From Nostoc sp. JL34 (GTDB taxonomy: Bacteria; Cyanobacteriota; Cyanobacteriia; Cyanobacteriales; Nostocaceae): a stretch of 64,000 nt of DNA. Location of the stretch: positions 18,084 through 82,083 of the forward strand of contig NZ_JABXKQ010000089.1 of the NCBI RefSeq assembly GCF_017114945.1. Direction: 5' to 3'. The position numbers were made by a program, and so were the translations under genes. Below, one piece after another: positions 26,986-35,583 of this stretch. A model generated the notes under the pieces. That model was not told where the DNA came from. It ran no database searches and worked only from the letters and a program-made list of their open reading frames with translations. Position 1 is the stretch's first letter, and each line of letters starts with the position of its first letter.

Positions 26986-27534
26986 ATTTACAAATATGTA
27001 TAGAGAGTACTTTCTTCTTTACTTACTCTAATCAATCTAATGGGCAAAACTGTTCAAGCTTATGGTACACGATAATTGTATGCAACTCTCACCAATGGCT
27101 GACGACGGTCGCTTGCTCACTCATTTACAATTGTTTTAAGCTTAGTAAAGTATTTTATTTTACTTTATGTCAGTTCTGTCTGCTGTTTTCAGCTCAATAG
27201 TTTTCGATTTGTTAGTTGCTAATTTTTTGAGAGCCATTGGTCATTTGCGAGGAGTTTAATTCCCAGGCTTTGGCAAATTAACCAGATTGAAGATACAACA
27301 GACTGAATTGAGATCAAGGAAATGTCCAAACTGGATATATCCTGACGCCTTTGACCTTGCTTAACTTTGTTGAGATAATGGCAACGCTCAACAAGTATTC
27401 GATTATTATGCAAAATGTCTTAGTCAATCAAGTTACAGATTTTAGATGTCCGAAATCTTATATTCTTTAGTTGGATAATCTGAAAAGAGAAATGTTATAC
27501 ATCAACCTATGTTTGGCGGCAAAAATAAAAACCG
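26986..27534. other. Intergenic region upstream of receiver-kinase operon
   Basis: 549 bp without a supported gene. The 64-codon minus-strand ORF at 27219 shows no domain. The stretch should contain the promoter for the two receiver-kinase genes downstream; no operator was recognised. Confidence 0.4.
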
Positions 27535-28869
27535 ATGGAAGAGACGCTGAAAATTTTGGTTGTAGAGGATGACGAAGTAGACCGGATGGCAGTTCGTTGT
27601 GCCCTGACTAAAGCAGGTGTTCAAATGGAACTGTCTGAAGTAGGCAATGGTAATGATGCGTTTTCTGCCTTAAGCACTAGTGCCTATGATTGTGTCTTCC
27701 TCGACTATCACTTACCAGACCAAGATGGACTAACCTTGATCCAACAGTTACGTTTTTCGGAAATTAAAGTTCCTTTAGTAGTCCTAACTGGTCAAGGAGA
27801 TGAACAAATTACTCTCCAATTAATCGAAGCTGGTGCTACAGACTATCTCTCTAAGTCGAGAATATCCCCAGAAAGCTTGGCACAGGTTTTGCGGAGTGCG
27901 ATTCGGGTTTATCGGGCTGAAATGCAGGCAGATTTGGCAAACCAGCAACTCAGAGAAACTCATGAACAACTGATTCGTAAGAACCAAGAATTGGAGAGAC
28001 AACAGCAACTGATTCAAATGCAAAACTTCAAGCTATCGGAGGCATCACTACTAAAATCACATTTTTTGGGAACTATGTCCCACGAACTCAGAACGCCAAT
28101 GAATGCGATTATTGGTTTTTCGCAAATACTATTGCGTCCTAAGTTCGGTCAACTAACGCACCAGCAAGCAGATATGGTTGAGCGCATCTTAAATAATGGG
28201 AAGCATTTGCTGATGCTACTCAATGAAGTTCTCGACTTTTCCAAGCTAGAGGCAGGACGATTAGACTTAAAGGCGGAAATATTTGATATATCAAAGGTAA
28301 TAAATCTTGCTGTCGCTGAAATGCGTTCCCTAGCTGACGCCAAGAATCTCTCATTGTTAGTGCAAACCGATTTGCAAAATCCTTTGGTATTTAATGATCC
28401 AGTTCGGATCAAACAGATTTTAATTAACCTACTCTCTAATGCCATTAAGTTCACAGAGTCTGGGGATATTTGGGTTGAGGTTAAGGAACTACCTGCAAAT
28501 CGAGTGGCAATTATTGTTCAGGATACAGGTATTGGTATAGCCCCCAGAGATTTTAAACGTATTTTTGAAGCATTTCGGCAAGTCGATCAAACTATCACTC
28601 GCAAATATCCAGGTACAGGTCTGGGTTTAGCAATTATAGATTCGCTGGTACGAATGATGGGCGGCAAAATATTTCTTGAGAGCAAATTGGGGATCGGTTC
28701 AATGTTTAAAATTGAATTGCCGCGTCAAATCACATTGCCGACGGGAGCAGGCGAACCTCCACCTATACAGGGAGATAGTGACGGAGTTTTTTGCTCTGCT
28801 AAGAATCCACATCAATCATCTTCTCAAAGCCGGAAAGCACCAATAGGATATCCTAAATTTAAACTATAA
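27535..28869 (+). CDS. Receiver-histidine kinase hybrid (REC-HisKA-HATPase)
   Basis: 444 residues. The N-terminal receiver (LKILVVEDDEVDRMAVRCAL; acceptor in DCVFLDYHLPDQDG) is followed by a coiled-coil linker (REtheQLIRKNQELERQ-like) and a HisKA domain with MSHELRTPMNAIIGFSQ. The HATPase has ILINLLSNAIKFTESG (N box), VQDTGIGIAP (G1) and YPGTGLGLAI (G2). No membrane segment is present, so it is a soluble relay kinase driven by an upstream partner through its receiver. The last ~30 residues are disordered. It is followed after 36 bp by a similar gene, so the two are probably one operon. Confidence 0.9.
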   Translation: MEETLKILVVEDDEVDRMAVRCALTKAGVQMELSEVGNGNDAFSALSTSAYDCVFLDYHLPDQDGLTLIQQLRFSEIKVPLVVLTGQGDEQITLQLIEAGATDYLSKSRISPESLAQVLRSAIRVYRAEMQADLANQQLRETHEQLIRKNQELERQQQLIQMQNFKLSEASLLKSHFLGTMSHELRTPMNAIIGFSQILLRPKFGQLTHQQADMVERILNNGKHLLMLLNEVLDFSKLEAGRLDLKAEIFDISKVINLAVAEMRSLADAKNLSLLVQTDLQNPLVFNDPVRIKQILINLLSNAIKFTESGDIWVEVKELPANRVAIIVQDTGIGIAPRDFKRIFEAFRQVDQTITRKYPGTGLGLAIIDSLVRMMGGKIFLESKLGIGSMFKIELPRQITLPTGAGEPPPIQGDSDGVFCSAKNPHQSSSQSRKAPIGYPKFKL

Positions 28870-28905
28870 ATTACTTCCAAAGAAATTGATAAAAGTTGAT
28901 AAATC

Positions 28906-30030
28906 ATGTCTGTAGTTGAAAATAATAAAATTTATCGTATCCTCGCAGTTGACGACACTCCAGATAATCTTATTTTGGTTCAAACAATTTTAGAAAGTGA
29001 GGGGTATGAAATTGATTTGGCTTCAGATGGAATAAAGGCTTTGCGGCAAATTGACCAATCTCCACCCGATCTGATTTTGTTAGATGTGATGATGCCGGGG
29101 ATTGATGGTTATGAAGTCACACGTCGGATTCGGAAGAACCCTGCACTCTCTTATATCCCAATTCTGTTGATTACTGCCTTTCACGAATCGAGCGTTGTGG
29201 AAGGTTTGGATGCTGGTGCTGACGATTTTATTCGTAAACCATTTGATACTGATGAACTACTGGCAAGAGTGCGATCGCTATTGCGTCTCAAGCACAGTCT
29301 GGACGAACAACAAAAAATGGCCCGCCAACGGGAAGACTTTGTTTCCCGTTTGACTCATGATTTGCGAACTCCCTTAGTAGCCGCCGATCGGATGTTGAAT
29401 TTGTTTGAGATGGAAACATTCTGCAAAATTTCGCCGGAAATGAAACAGGCGATCGCAGTCATGATTCGCAGTAACCAAAATTTAATGGAAATGGTGAACA
29501 CCCTGTTAGAAGTCTATCGCTTTGAGGCAGGTAAAAAAACGTTGAATTGGGAGATATGCGATTTACGTGAGATATCTCAAGAAGTAGTCAGCGAACTAAG
29601 TCCTCTAACTAGTGAAAAAGGCTTAATCTTGAAAATAGACACTAGTAAATTAGATACCCTGGGTAAAAACGCTGGTATTATTATGGGCGATCGCTTGGAA
29701 CTACGGCGGGTGCTAAACAACTTGATCGCAAATGCCATCAAATTTACAGATACAGGAGGCATAACAATCCGCATTTTTGAAACATCACCTCATTCAGGAA
29801 ATCCAGATTTGGTAACAATCGAGATACAAGATACAGGATATGGAATTGCGCCTGAAGATCAAGCAACAATTTTCGAGCGATTTCGCCAAGGCAGAAATAA
29901 ACGCTCAGGTAGTGGCTTAGGACTACATCTATCCCACCGGATTGTAGAAGGGCACACAGGAACTATCCAGGTCACCTCTGAAGTAGGTAAAGGTAGTTTG
30001 TTTACTGTGCAACTACCTAAGAACACTTGA
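28906..30030 (+). CDS. Receiver-histidine kinase hybrid (REC-HisKA-HATPase)
   Basis: 374 residues. The receiver carries ILAVDDTPDNLILVQTILES and PDLILLDVMMPGIDGYEV; the conserved Lys lies in DDFIRKPFDTDELLARV. HisKA contains RLTHDLRTPLVAADRML. The ATPase region has NNLIANAIKFTDTGG, IQDTGYGIAP and GSGLGLHLSHRIVEGH. It resembles cyanobacterial soluble receiver-kinases that pass phosphate within multistep relays. It lies in the same orientation and 36 bp behind another REC-kinase, suggesting that signals may pass between the two. The convergent single-receiver gene behind it may be the next relay element. Confidence 0.9.
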   Translation: MSVVENNKIYRILAVDDTPDNLILVQTILESEGYEIDLASDGIKALRQIDQSPPDLILLDVMMPGIDGYEVTRRIRKNPALSYIPILLITAFHESSVVEGLDAGADDFIRKPFDTDELLARVRSLLRLKHSLDEQQKMARQREDFVSRLTHDLRTPLVAADRMLNLFEMETFCKISPEMKQAIAVMIRSNQNLMEMVNTLLEVYRFEAGKKTLNWEICDLREISQEVVSELSPLTSEKGLILKIDTSKLDTLGKNAGIIMGDRLELRRVLNNLIANAIKFTDTGGITIRIFETSPHSGNPDLVTIEIQDTGYGIAPEDQATIFERFRQGRNKRSGSGLGLHLSHRIVEGHTGTIQVTSEVGKGSLFTVQLPKNT

Positions 30031-30133
30031 TATCATATACCGCCTAATTACTTATTAAAAAACCTTCCGCGTTGCTGCGTCAGTCTTAATAATAAGTTCT
30101 TCTCCTTCACCTTCATCTTTCTCTGTTGGACTG

Positions 30134-30589
30134 CTAATCCTGACAAAGCTCAAAAGCGGAGTGAATACCCAATCTTCTCCCAAGCCCACGGCAAATTATA
30201 GCCTCTAATTCCTCAATCATATAAGGTTTGCTGATGTAATCATTAAACCCCGCCTTGAGGATACGCTCACGATCTTCTGCGCTAGCTAAAGCTGTGACTG
30301 CTACCACTGGAATTGTGCAAGTTAGAGGTTCTTGCTTCAGATGACGCACAACATCGATACCGCTGAGTCCTGGTAACAAAATATCCAACAAGATTAAATC
30401 TGGTTGATACTCTTTAGCTACCAGCACCGTTGCAGAACAATCTGTTTGACAAATAAATCTACAACCCATTGACTCAAGGGCATAACTAATTAGTAGAAGA
30501 CTATCATCATGGTCTTCCACTGCCAAAATCAAAGGCTGGTGAGAGTTTTGCTTCTTTTCATCACTCATGAATGAATTTGTCAAATACAT
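30134..30589 (-). CDS. Single-domain response regulator
   Basis: 151 residues, one receiver only: LILAVEDHDDSLLLISYALE, acceptor Asp in PDLILLDILLPGLSGIDV, Thr/Ala at AVTALAS and Lys in NDYISKPYMIEEL. With no output domain it probably acts as a phosphate shuttle or by binding partners. The ATG at 30589 follows GGAG at good spacing, favouring it over M8. A perfect 16-bp inverted repeat begins 24 bp upstream of the start, a likely regulatory site for this gene. The gene is convergent with the preceding receiver-kinase. Confidence 0.88.
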   Translation of the reverse strand: MYLTNSFMSDEKKQNSHQPLILAVEDHDDSLLLISYALESMGCRFICQTDCSATVLVAKEYQPDLILLDILLPGLSGIDVVRHLKQEPLTCTIPVVAVTALASAEDRERILKAGFNDYISKPYMIEELEAIICRGLGRRLGIHSAFELCQD

Positions 30590-30612
30590 CTCTTCTCCAG
30601 AAGATTTTATTA

Positions 30613-30650
30613 CGATTTATCGTCTTTATAGGAAGATAAAGACGATAAAT
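30613..30650. promoter_or_regulatory. Perfect 16-bp inverted repeat upstream of response regulator
   Basis: GATTTATCGTCTTTAT (30613-30628) and ATAAAGACGATAAATC (30635-30650) match exactly around a 6-nt spacer. It is 24 bp from the start codon of the response regulator at 30589, where an operator or a leader hairpin would act. A T-tract suitable for termination is absent. Confidence 0.6.
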
Positions 30651-31718
30651 CCTGGGAACAAAAGAATAGTGGTCAGTCAGGATTAGTTTGTATTTTGCTT
30701 TTGCCTAGTTGGTAATCCTTATCCACACAAAATTGCTGAGGTAAGAAAACCTCAAGCTGATAGGTTTAGCAGATACTTTTCGATTATACGCAAAATTACA
30801 GAATATTTTCTGAATGAGTTCATCATAAGTTTATATAGAAACATCAGATGATTATTTATAACAGTATCGCTTTACCTGTGTATGCTTTGAGCTTTTAAAG
30901 ATACTGGATAAACAAGTAATCCAAACGATTAGCTGTTAAATTCCGTACTGAAGTTTACGTACTGAATAGAATGAAAACACAATCTTAATTAGTTTTACAG
31001 ATGCGATTGAATAAGTTTTTACAAGTAGGTAAACTAAGAGATTAATGTTTAATAGGTTGCTGAAAAGAAGCGGCTGACCGTGAGATATTGCTTCTTTATT
31101 GACAATCATTGTTTCTCTAACCCTGCCTACTACTTTACCATAGCGCGAGTACATAAATTTGTTTCTAGATTATTGAGATTTTATATAGTATCAGATGCTA
31201 CAAAAATATCAAAAAATATCATAACCAAACCTTATATTTCCAGGTAAGGGGATTGCAACAGTTAGGGGTTAAATAATGTAAAATTTCACAGATACTTGCT
31301 AAGTAGGTAAACTTAGTTAAACAGAAAATACAAATTATGGGTCGTAGGAATTACTTTAGTATTCAGGGTAAAAGTTTTCAGTGATTACTACATTTTTTTG
31401 TTTATTTATGCTCGTTTAGTTATTAGCAATCGCAAAATTATTTGGAGAATTTTTTCTAATCAATTAGATTCAAATATAGATATATTTTCTGCCATACACG
31501 AAAATAAAACTAGCTTAAATACACGAATTAATTGAAAAAAATTGAAGTTTAATCCAATCAAAATTTTGCCGAAAAAACCTGCTATTTATTGATTAAATTA
31601 GACAATTACTATATGTTAGTTTGAGAGCGGATAAATTTTATTTTGATTTTCCTATATTTAACTATTTATCTATCTAAAGGAGGTTGAATTATTTGTTAAA
31701 TTGTCGATATGACTTACT
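30651..31718. other. AT-rich gene-free region before the small-RNA-like array
   Basis: About 1.07 kb. The only ORF of any size (72 codons, minus, 30936) has no recognisable domain or good ribosome-binding site. No terminator hairpin like those of the array was found here, so the array seems to begin at about 31719. Confidence 0.5.
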
Positions 31719-31845
31719 ATCAGATTTTATAATTATTGTACACATCCTAGAGGAAGATGACCAGAAGTAAGAGTAGCTCTAAATTAATTCTGGTGTGTCG
31801 AATAACTGCTTTCTATGGAGGTTTAGCTGAGTGCTAAACCTTTTT
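31719..31845 (+). ncRNA. Array unit 1: candidate small RNA with terminator
   Basis: The unit opens with ATCAGATTTTATAATTATTG and a TACACATCC block, then TAGAGG at the -10-like position, 17 bp after TTTTAT. The body contains AAGTAAGAGT and CTAAATTAAT, as in unit 7. It ends in GGTTTAGC-TGAGT-GCTAAACC followed by five T (31820-31845). A transcript starting just after the -10-like box would be about 85 nt. Confidence 0.5.
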
Positions 31846-31868
31846 CATGGCTACATCATCGCCCTATA

Positions 31869-31988
31869 GCAATTTTTACAATATTTGTATACTCCCTAAC
31901 GATAGATGTATTGATAGACTAAAATAACTAAATTCTGCTGATAGACTCTACTCTTATCTAAGGCTTGGTTCATCACCAAGCCTTTTTT
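31869..31988 (+). ncRNA. Array unit 2: candidate small RNA with terminator
   Basis: A divergent copy. The leader keeps CAATATTTGTATAC and a GATAGATG segment; the body has CTAAATTCTGC in place of CTAAATTAAT. The terminator is AGGCTTGGT/ACCAAGCCT (31961-31983) followed by six T. The weaker leader suggests partial decay or divergence. Confidence 0.42.
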
Positions 31989-32240
31989 ATTAATTGACTG
32001 ATTAAATATCTGGCAAATTCTCAGACAGAATTACACACAATAATTGTTGTTATGTAACTACTTTTGCTGACAATATATTTTTTACTCAGTCCCTAGATTT
32101 GTTTGTAGGTCATACTTCTCACTTTATCTTTTAATTGATATGAGTTACCATTAAGTATAATTTCACATAAATTGTCTAAAGCACTGGTATTAGATTAATA
32201 TTTAGTTTAATACAAGCCTTTTTACATCGATAAATTGTCA

Positions 32241-32373
32241 ATCTACCAACACTTTGTAGAATTTTTGTAAACCTACTAGAGACAGATGTACTGGAATCAA
32301 AGTAATTATAAATTAGCTAGGTATGGTAAACACTTGGTATATATAGGGCGTGGCTTTTAGCCATGCCTTTTTT
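32241..32373 (+). ncRNA. Array unit 3: candidate small RNA with terminator
   Basis: The leader has GTAGAATTTTTGTAAACC and CAGATG. The body has TAAATTAGCTAGG, then TGGTAAACACTTGGTATATA. The terminator stem GGCGTGGC/GCCATGCC (32347-32367) retains pairing through a G-U wobble, followed by six T. It shares the TTGGTATATAT element with units 5 and 7 directly before the hairpin. Confidence 0.45.
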
Positions 32374-32450
32374 GTGAGTAACACCAATTAAGTAAGAATC
32401 AGTAAAATACTTTTCTCAAATCTCTGAGTTTAATCTAAATAAGAGGTTAT

Positions 32451-32500
32451 TATCAGATTATATAAAGTTTTACCTGATACTAAAGGAAGATAAAAGATCA
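32451..32500 (+). other. Orphan array leader (degenerate unit)
   Basis: TATCAGATTA followed by CTGATACTAAAGGAAGATAA matches the conserved leader of the array, but no terminator hairpin follows until a different one at 32670. It is probably a degenerate unit. Confidence 0.35.
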
Positions 32501-32669
32501 TCATATATTAAAATTTTAGTATTATAAAATACCAGATATAAATAGACCAAGCAACAAAAAACTACTAATACCATACATAGCTTAATATTCCTATCACTCT
32601 ATGGATAGTAGAAATAACTATTTTACAGAGTTATTATTCAGCCTGTTAATGCCTGAAAAACGTGTATGC

Positions 32670-32699
32670 ACCCTGGAATAATACCCAGGGTCTTTTTTT
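32670..32699 (+). terminator. Rho-independent terminator of a different type within the array
   Basis: ACCCTGG-AATAATAC-CCAGGGT followed by C and seven T. It resembles the terminator at 33641-33666 (CCCCTGGT/ACCAGGGG) more than the hairpins of the array units. Confidence 0.65.
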
Positions 32700-32817
32700 A
32701 TAAAAAATCAGATTAGCGAAAGATAGACTCTCATTGGAGTAAAGATAAATTGAACGTCGATATTCTTATACGTTAGAATCTAGAATTATTCTTCAAATTT
32801 ATGCCTAGCTGATGGAC

Positions 32818-32944
32818 TATCAGTTTTTAGAATATTTGTACACATCTTTTAGGATGATAAAATGAAGTTAACGTAATTTTAAATTAACTAGATGTGGTAA
32901 ATATTTAGTATATATGGAGGCTTGGTTTCAAGCCAAGATTTTTT
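32818..32944 (+). ncRNA. Array unit 5: candidate small RNA with terminator
   Basis: The leader TATCAGTTTTTAGAATATTT GTACACATC is strongly conserved, with TTTTAG-17-TTTAGG as promoter-like boxes. The body has TTTAAATTAACTAGATG and TTTAGTATATATGG. The hairpin CTTGG-TTTCAAG-CCAAG (32921-32937) is shorter than in other units and followed by ATTTTTT. Confidence 0.48.
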
Positions 32945-33010
32945 CATCCTTTAGGTAGATTTTTATATACTTTTTTAAGAAAGTAGTTATGATTTATACC
33001 AATTTTTCTG

Positions 33011-33142
33011 ATACCAGATTTCCGAATATTTATACACATCCTCTAGGATGATGATCTGTAAACAGAGTAGAACTAAATTAATTTAGTACGTTGTTAAGCA
33101 CAGCAATTATTGAGGTTTGGTTCACAGCCAAACCTTTTTTTT
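33011..33142 (+). ncRNA. Array unit 6: candidate small RNA with terminator
   Basis: The boxes TTTCCG (33019-33024) and TCTAGG (33042-33047) are 17 bp apart; the segment ACACATCCTCTAGGATG is partly palindromic. The body has ACTAAATTAATTTAG and GTTAAGCAC. The terminator is GGTTTGG/CCAAACC (33114-33134) with eight T. Compared with unit 7, C-to-T in the 5' arm is matched by G-to-A in the 3' arm. Confidence 0.52.
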
Positions 33143-33163
33143 AACAAGTAACCAGAAAATTTT

Positions 33164-33290
33164 ATATCAGATTTCAGAATATTTGGACACAGCCTATAGG
33201 AAGATGAAGTAAAGTAAGAGTCATTCTAAATTAATCTTGGTGTAGTAAATGCTTGGTATATATAAAGGCTTGGTTTAACCAAGCCTTTTA
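33164..33290 (+). ncRNA. Array unit 7: candidate small RNA with terminator
   Basis: The best-conserved copy. TTTCAG (33172-33177) and TATAGG (33195-33200) are 17 bp apart with the shared AATATTTGGACACAGCC spacer. The body has AAGTAAGAGT, CTAAATTAAT and CTTGGTATATATAAAGG. The terminator is AGGCTTGG-TTTAA-CCAAGCCT (33266-33286) plus TTTA. The predicted transcript of about 84 nt contains no worthwhile ORF. Confidence 0.52.
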
Positions 33291-33312
33291 TTATGACTTA
33301 TCAAGTAATGTT

Positions 33313-33448
33313 GCATCAGTTTTCAGCATATTTGGATACAGTCTATAGGAAGATGAACTGCTATCAAAATAGGTCTAAATTAATCTAAGTATCTGCTTAA
33401 GCACTAAATATATAGACAGAGGTTTAGCTGAGTGCTAAACCTTTTTTT
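33313..33448 (+). ncRNA. Array unit 8: candidate small RNA with terminator
   Basis: TTTCAG (33321-33326) and TATAGG (33344-33349) with 17-bp spacing; the leader is nearly the same as unit 7. The body has TCTAAATTAATCTAAG and CTTAAGCAC. The terminator GGTTTAGC-TGAGT-GCTAAACC (33421-33441) is the same as in unit 1 and has seven T. It is the last full unit before rtcB. Confidence 0.52.
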
Positions 33449-33640
33449 GATCAAGTGAAGAGTAAGAAGCGACGCCAATAGCCCCTCGTAGACATCACTC
33501 TTTTCCATGAAGCTAAGTAAATTCCGATCTAAACTAGCTGATTGCAAAATAATCATCAAGTCGATGCGTTAATCACATTACTACGGATTTACTATAGCTT
33601 CACAGATGCGATTCTAATAAGTAGGGAATAAAGATGGATA

Positions 33641-33666
33641 CCCCTGGTCAACACCAGGGGCTTTTT
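33641..33666 (+). terminator. Rho-independent terminator at the rtcB-proximal end
   Basis: CCCCTGGT-CAAC-ACCAGGGG (33641-33660) followed by CTTTTTATTT on the plus strand. It stops plus-strand transcription leaving the array before it enters rtcB antisense. The stem is 10 bp beyond the rtcB stop, so it might also fold in the rtcB 3' end, though without a T-run on that strand. Confidence 0.7.
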
Positions 33667-33675
33667 ATTTGGCAG

Positions 33676-35142
33676 CTACGCCTTAAACGTCAACACCGGA
33701 CTCAACCGCGCCACAACGTCCACCATTTCAGCCTCAACCTGCACATCAATGACAGACTGAATCGGTTTGTAGGCGGCGGGTGCTTCTTCAATTCGGCGTT
33801 CTTCACGCAGGGTGATGCAGTCTACTCCGGTTAATCCCAGTTCTGTCTCACTTTGAGATGCACCTTTGCGACTGAGATCGAAGCGAGAACGAATTCTTCC
33901 CGCCCCATGTGACGCTGAATTACAAAATGCTGGATTGCCTCTACCCACCATCAGATAAGAATAAGCACCCATTGAACCGGGGATAATCACTGGTTGGCCT
34001 ATATAGGCGGGACAAGCACCCTTGCGTGTCACCCATCCTTCACCTCCTGGTAAGGTGATGTTATGAGGCAAGTCATAAACTAGCGGTGCTTCCACATCTT
34101 TGTATACTTCCCGTAAACGGAGACGTAGCAGTTCCGCTAATAGGAGGCGATTGACAAATGCATAGTTAGCAGCAGTGGCTTCAGCTTGCAGGTAACTGGT
34201 AACTAGTTCGGGGTGAGAATAAGTAGAAAGAGGAAAAATCTGAGAATCAGGATACTTCAGACCTTTTTGCCAAGTCGCCTTAGCTTTATCTCGCCACATT
34301 CCCCCGATATACTTACCCACGTTTCGAGAACCAGAGTGAATCATAAAAGCTAGCTGTCCCTCGCGCACTCCCCAGGCGTGGGCAAGTGGGCGATTTTCGA
34401 CTTTATCAACCCGTTGCACTTCGACAAAATGATTACCACCGCCAATGGTTGCTAGTCCGCCATCGCGTACTAGTCCGGCATCGGGAACCAATTCTTCTGG
34501 TGCTAGTTTCCAGTCACCATCCATTGAACCACCTAAGAAGATGCGTTTGCTCTCTTGGGCAAGTTGTTGCAAATCAGACTTCACTACACTCCCAGTAGGC
34601 TGATCTAGCATGGCATCCAGCCAACCAGGAACTCCATACTGAAATAGCGATCGCATTGCGTCAGCAGTCATCGTCACATCACGCGTACCGAAGAAGTAAT
34701 CCCCCTTCATCCGTTCTACGAATTGGTCACGCTTTGCTAGAAATTCGTCGATTGTCAAATCAACAACATGCAGGCGCATCCCACAATTGATGTCAGAACC
34801 GACAGCACCAGGGATGACCTGACCCACAGTTTCTACAATTGAACCAATAGCAACACCCGCATCACCTGGGTGAAAGTCAGGCGTAGCACAGGCACGACAA
34901 ACGCATCCACCTGACGGGTGACGGACGCTTGCTAAATTTGCTAACTGCTTCAATGCCTTAGCTTCTACGGGGAAGTCTTCTGGTAGTAACACTTCTGCTA
35001 CAGGCGCATCGGGAGAACTAATTAGACGGACAGAATAAGTGCGTAGACACGGAGCGGCTTGTCGCCAGACATCGCTATAAGTTACATCTAAACCTTGCCG
35101 CTCTAAAGCACGCAGGAGACGTTTGAGATTTTTTGGCTGCAT
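33676..35142 (-). CDS. rtcB: RtcB-family RNA ligase
   Basis: 488 residues. The family landmarks are present: GAVGSDINCGMR (metal-binding Cys), TIGGGNHFVEVQ, MIHSGSRNVGKYI, the PGSMGAYSYLM segment and NSASHGAGRIRSRFDLSRKG, which holds the His that accepts GMP. RtcB joins 2',3'-cyclic phosphate or 3'-phosphate ends to 5'-OH ends with GTP and Mn(II), in tRNA splicing or RNA repair. No archease or rtcA gene is adjacent. Its 3' end faces the array of small-RNA-like units, from which it is separated by a plus-strand terminator. Whether the two are linked functionally is open. Confidence 0.9.
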   Translation of the reverse strand: MQPKNLKRLLRALERQGLDVTYSDVWRQAAPCLRTYSVRLISSPDAPVAEVLLPEDFPVEAKALKQLANLASVRHPSGGCVCRACATPDFHPGDAGVAIGSIVETVGQVIPGAVGSDINCGMRLHVVDLTIDEFLAKRDQFVERMKGDYFFGTRDVTMTADAMRSLFQYGVPGWLDAMLDQPTGSVVKSDLQQLAQESKRIFLGGSMDGDWKLAPEELVPDAGLVRDGGLATIGGGNHFVEVQRVDKVENRPLAHAWGVREGQLAFMIHSGSRNVGKYIGGMWRDKAKATWQKGLKYPDSQIFPLSTYSHPELVTSYLQAEATAANYAFVNRLLLAELLRLRLREVYKDVEAPLVYDLPHNITLPGGEGWVTRKGACPAYIGQPVIIPGSMGAYSYLMVGRGNPAFCNSASHGAGRIRSRFDLSRKGASQSETELGLTGVDCITLREERRIEEAPAAYKPIQSVIDVQVEAEMVDVVARLSPVLTFKA

Positions 35143-35583
35143 GAAAACTCCAAATAAGGTCTTAAAGAAGACCCTTTGTTGTGAAGAGAGGAGGAGACTT
35201 GGTTCAGCAGCCGCGTCTCAATTAGTGCAGAAGGTCATTTTTCCAGAACTGTGGGCAAAACAACAGGTTAATTCTGACTAATGTGGTTATATAGCCTTAA
35301 TAACACACACTGTCATCGGATGACAAGTGTTTGTAGTACGTTGTATTTTTTGATGGGCAACGGTTACCTCACATCTTGCACCTAGCCCTAGCGATTAGAA
35401 ACCGCGGCTATACAAACGTCCGCCTACGCGGACTAAGGCAAAATCAAGGCTTTTCAACCTGCGGAGGCGACTAGAAGTCTTGTGTAGCCGCGACTTCTAG
35501 TCGCCTGGTGCAAGATATAAGTTACTCAGTTAAACCAAACTTGTAAAGAAATTTGAAGTTTAGCGAAAAACTTTTAAAAATCT
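35143..35583. other. Intergenic region with palindromic repeats
   Basis: 441 bp between divergent genes. It holds two palindromic repeats: GTCCGC-CTAC-GCGGAC (35418-35433), a common Nostoc dispersed motif, and a perfect 14-bp inverted repeat GGCGACTAGAAGTC/GACTTCTAGTCGCC (35466-35505, 12-nt spacer). The rtcB promoter should be in the left part. No gene is supported. Confidence 0.55.

Noticed and set aside
27219-27413. 64-codon minus-strand ORF
   Set aside because: No family resemblance and no start signal.
30936-31154. 72-codon minus-strand ORF
   Set aside because: No recognisable domain, weak start context, strongly AT-rich surroundings.
31719-33448. CRISPR array
   Set aside because: Units are 120-135 bp, irregularly spaced and each end in a terminator; there are no short identical repeats with uniform spacers.
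31719-33448. NsiR1 sRNA array
   Set aside because: NsiR1 is known upstream of hetF with a specific promoter motif; neither hetF nor that motif was seen. The name is not applied without a sequence comparison.
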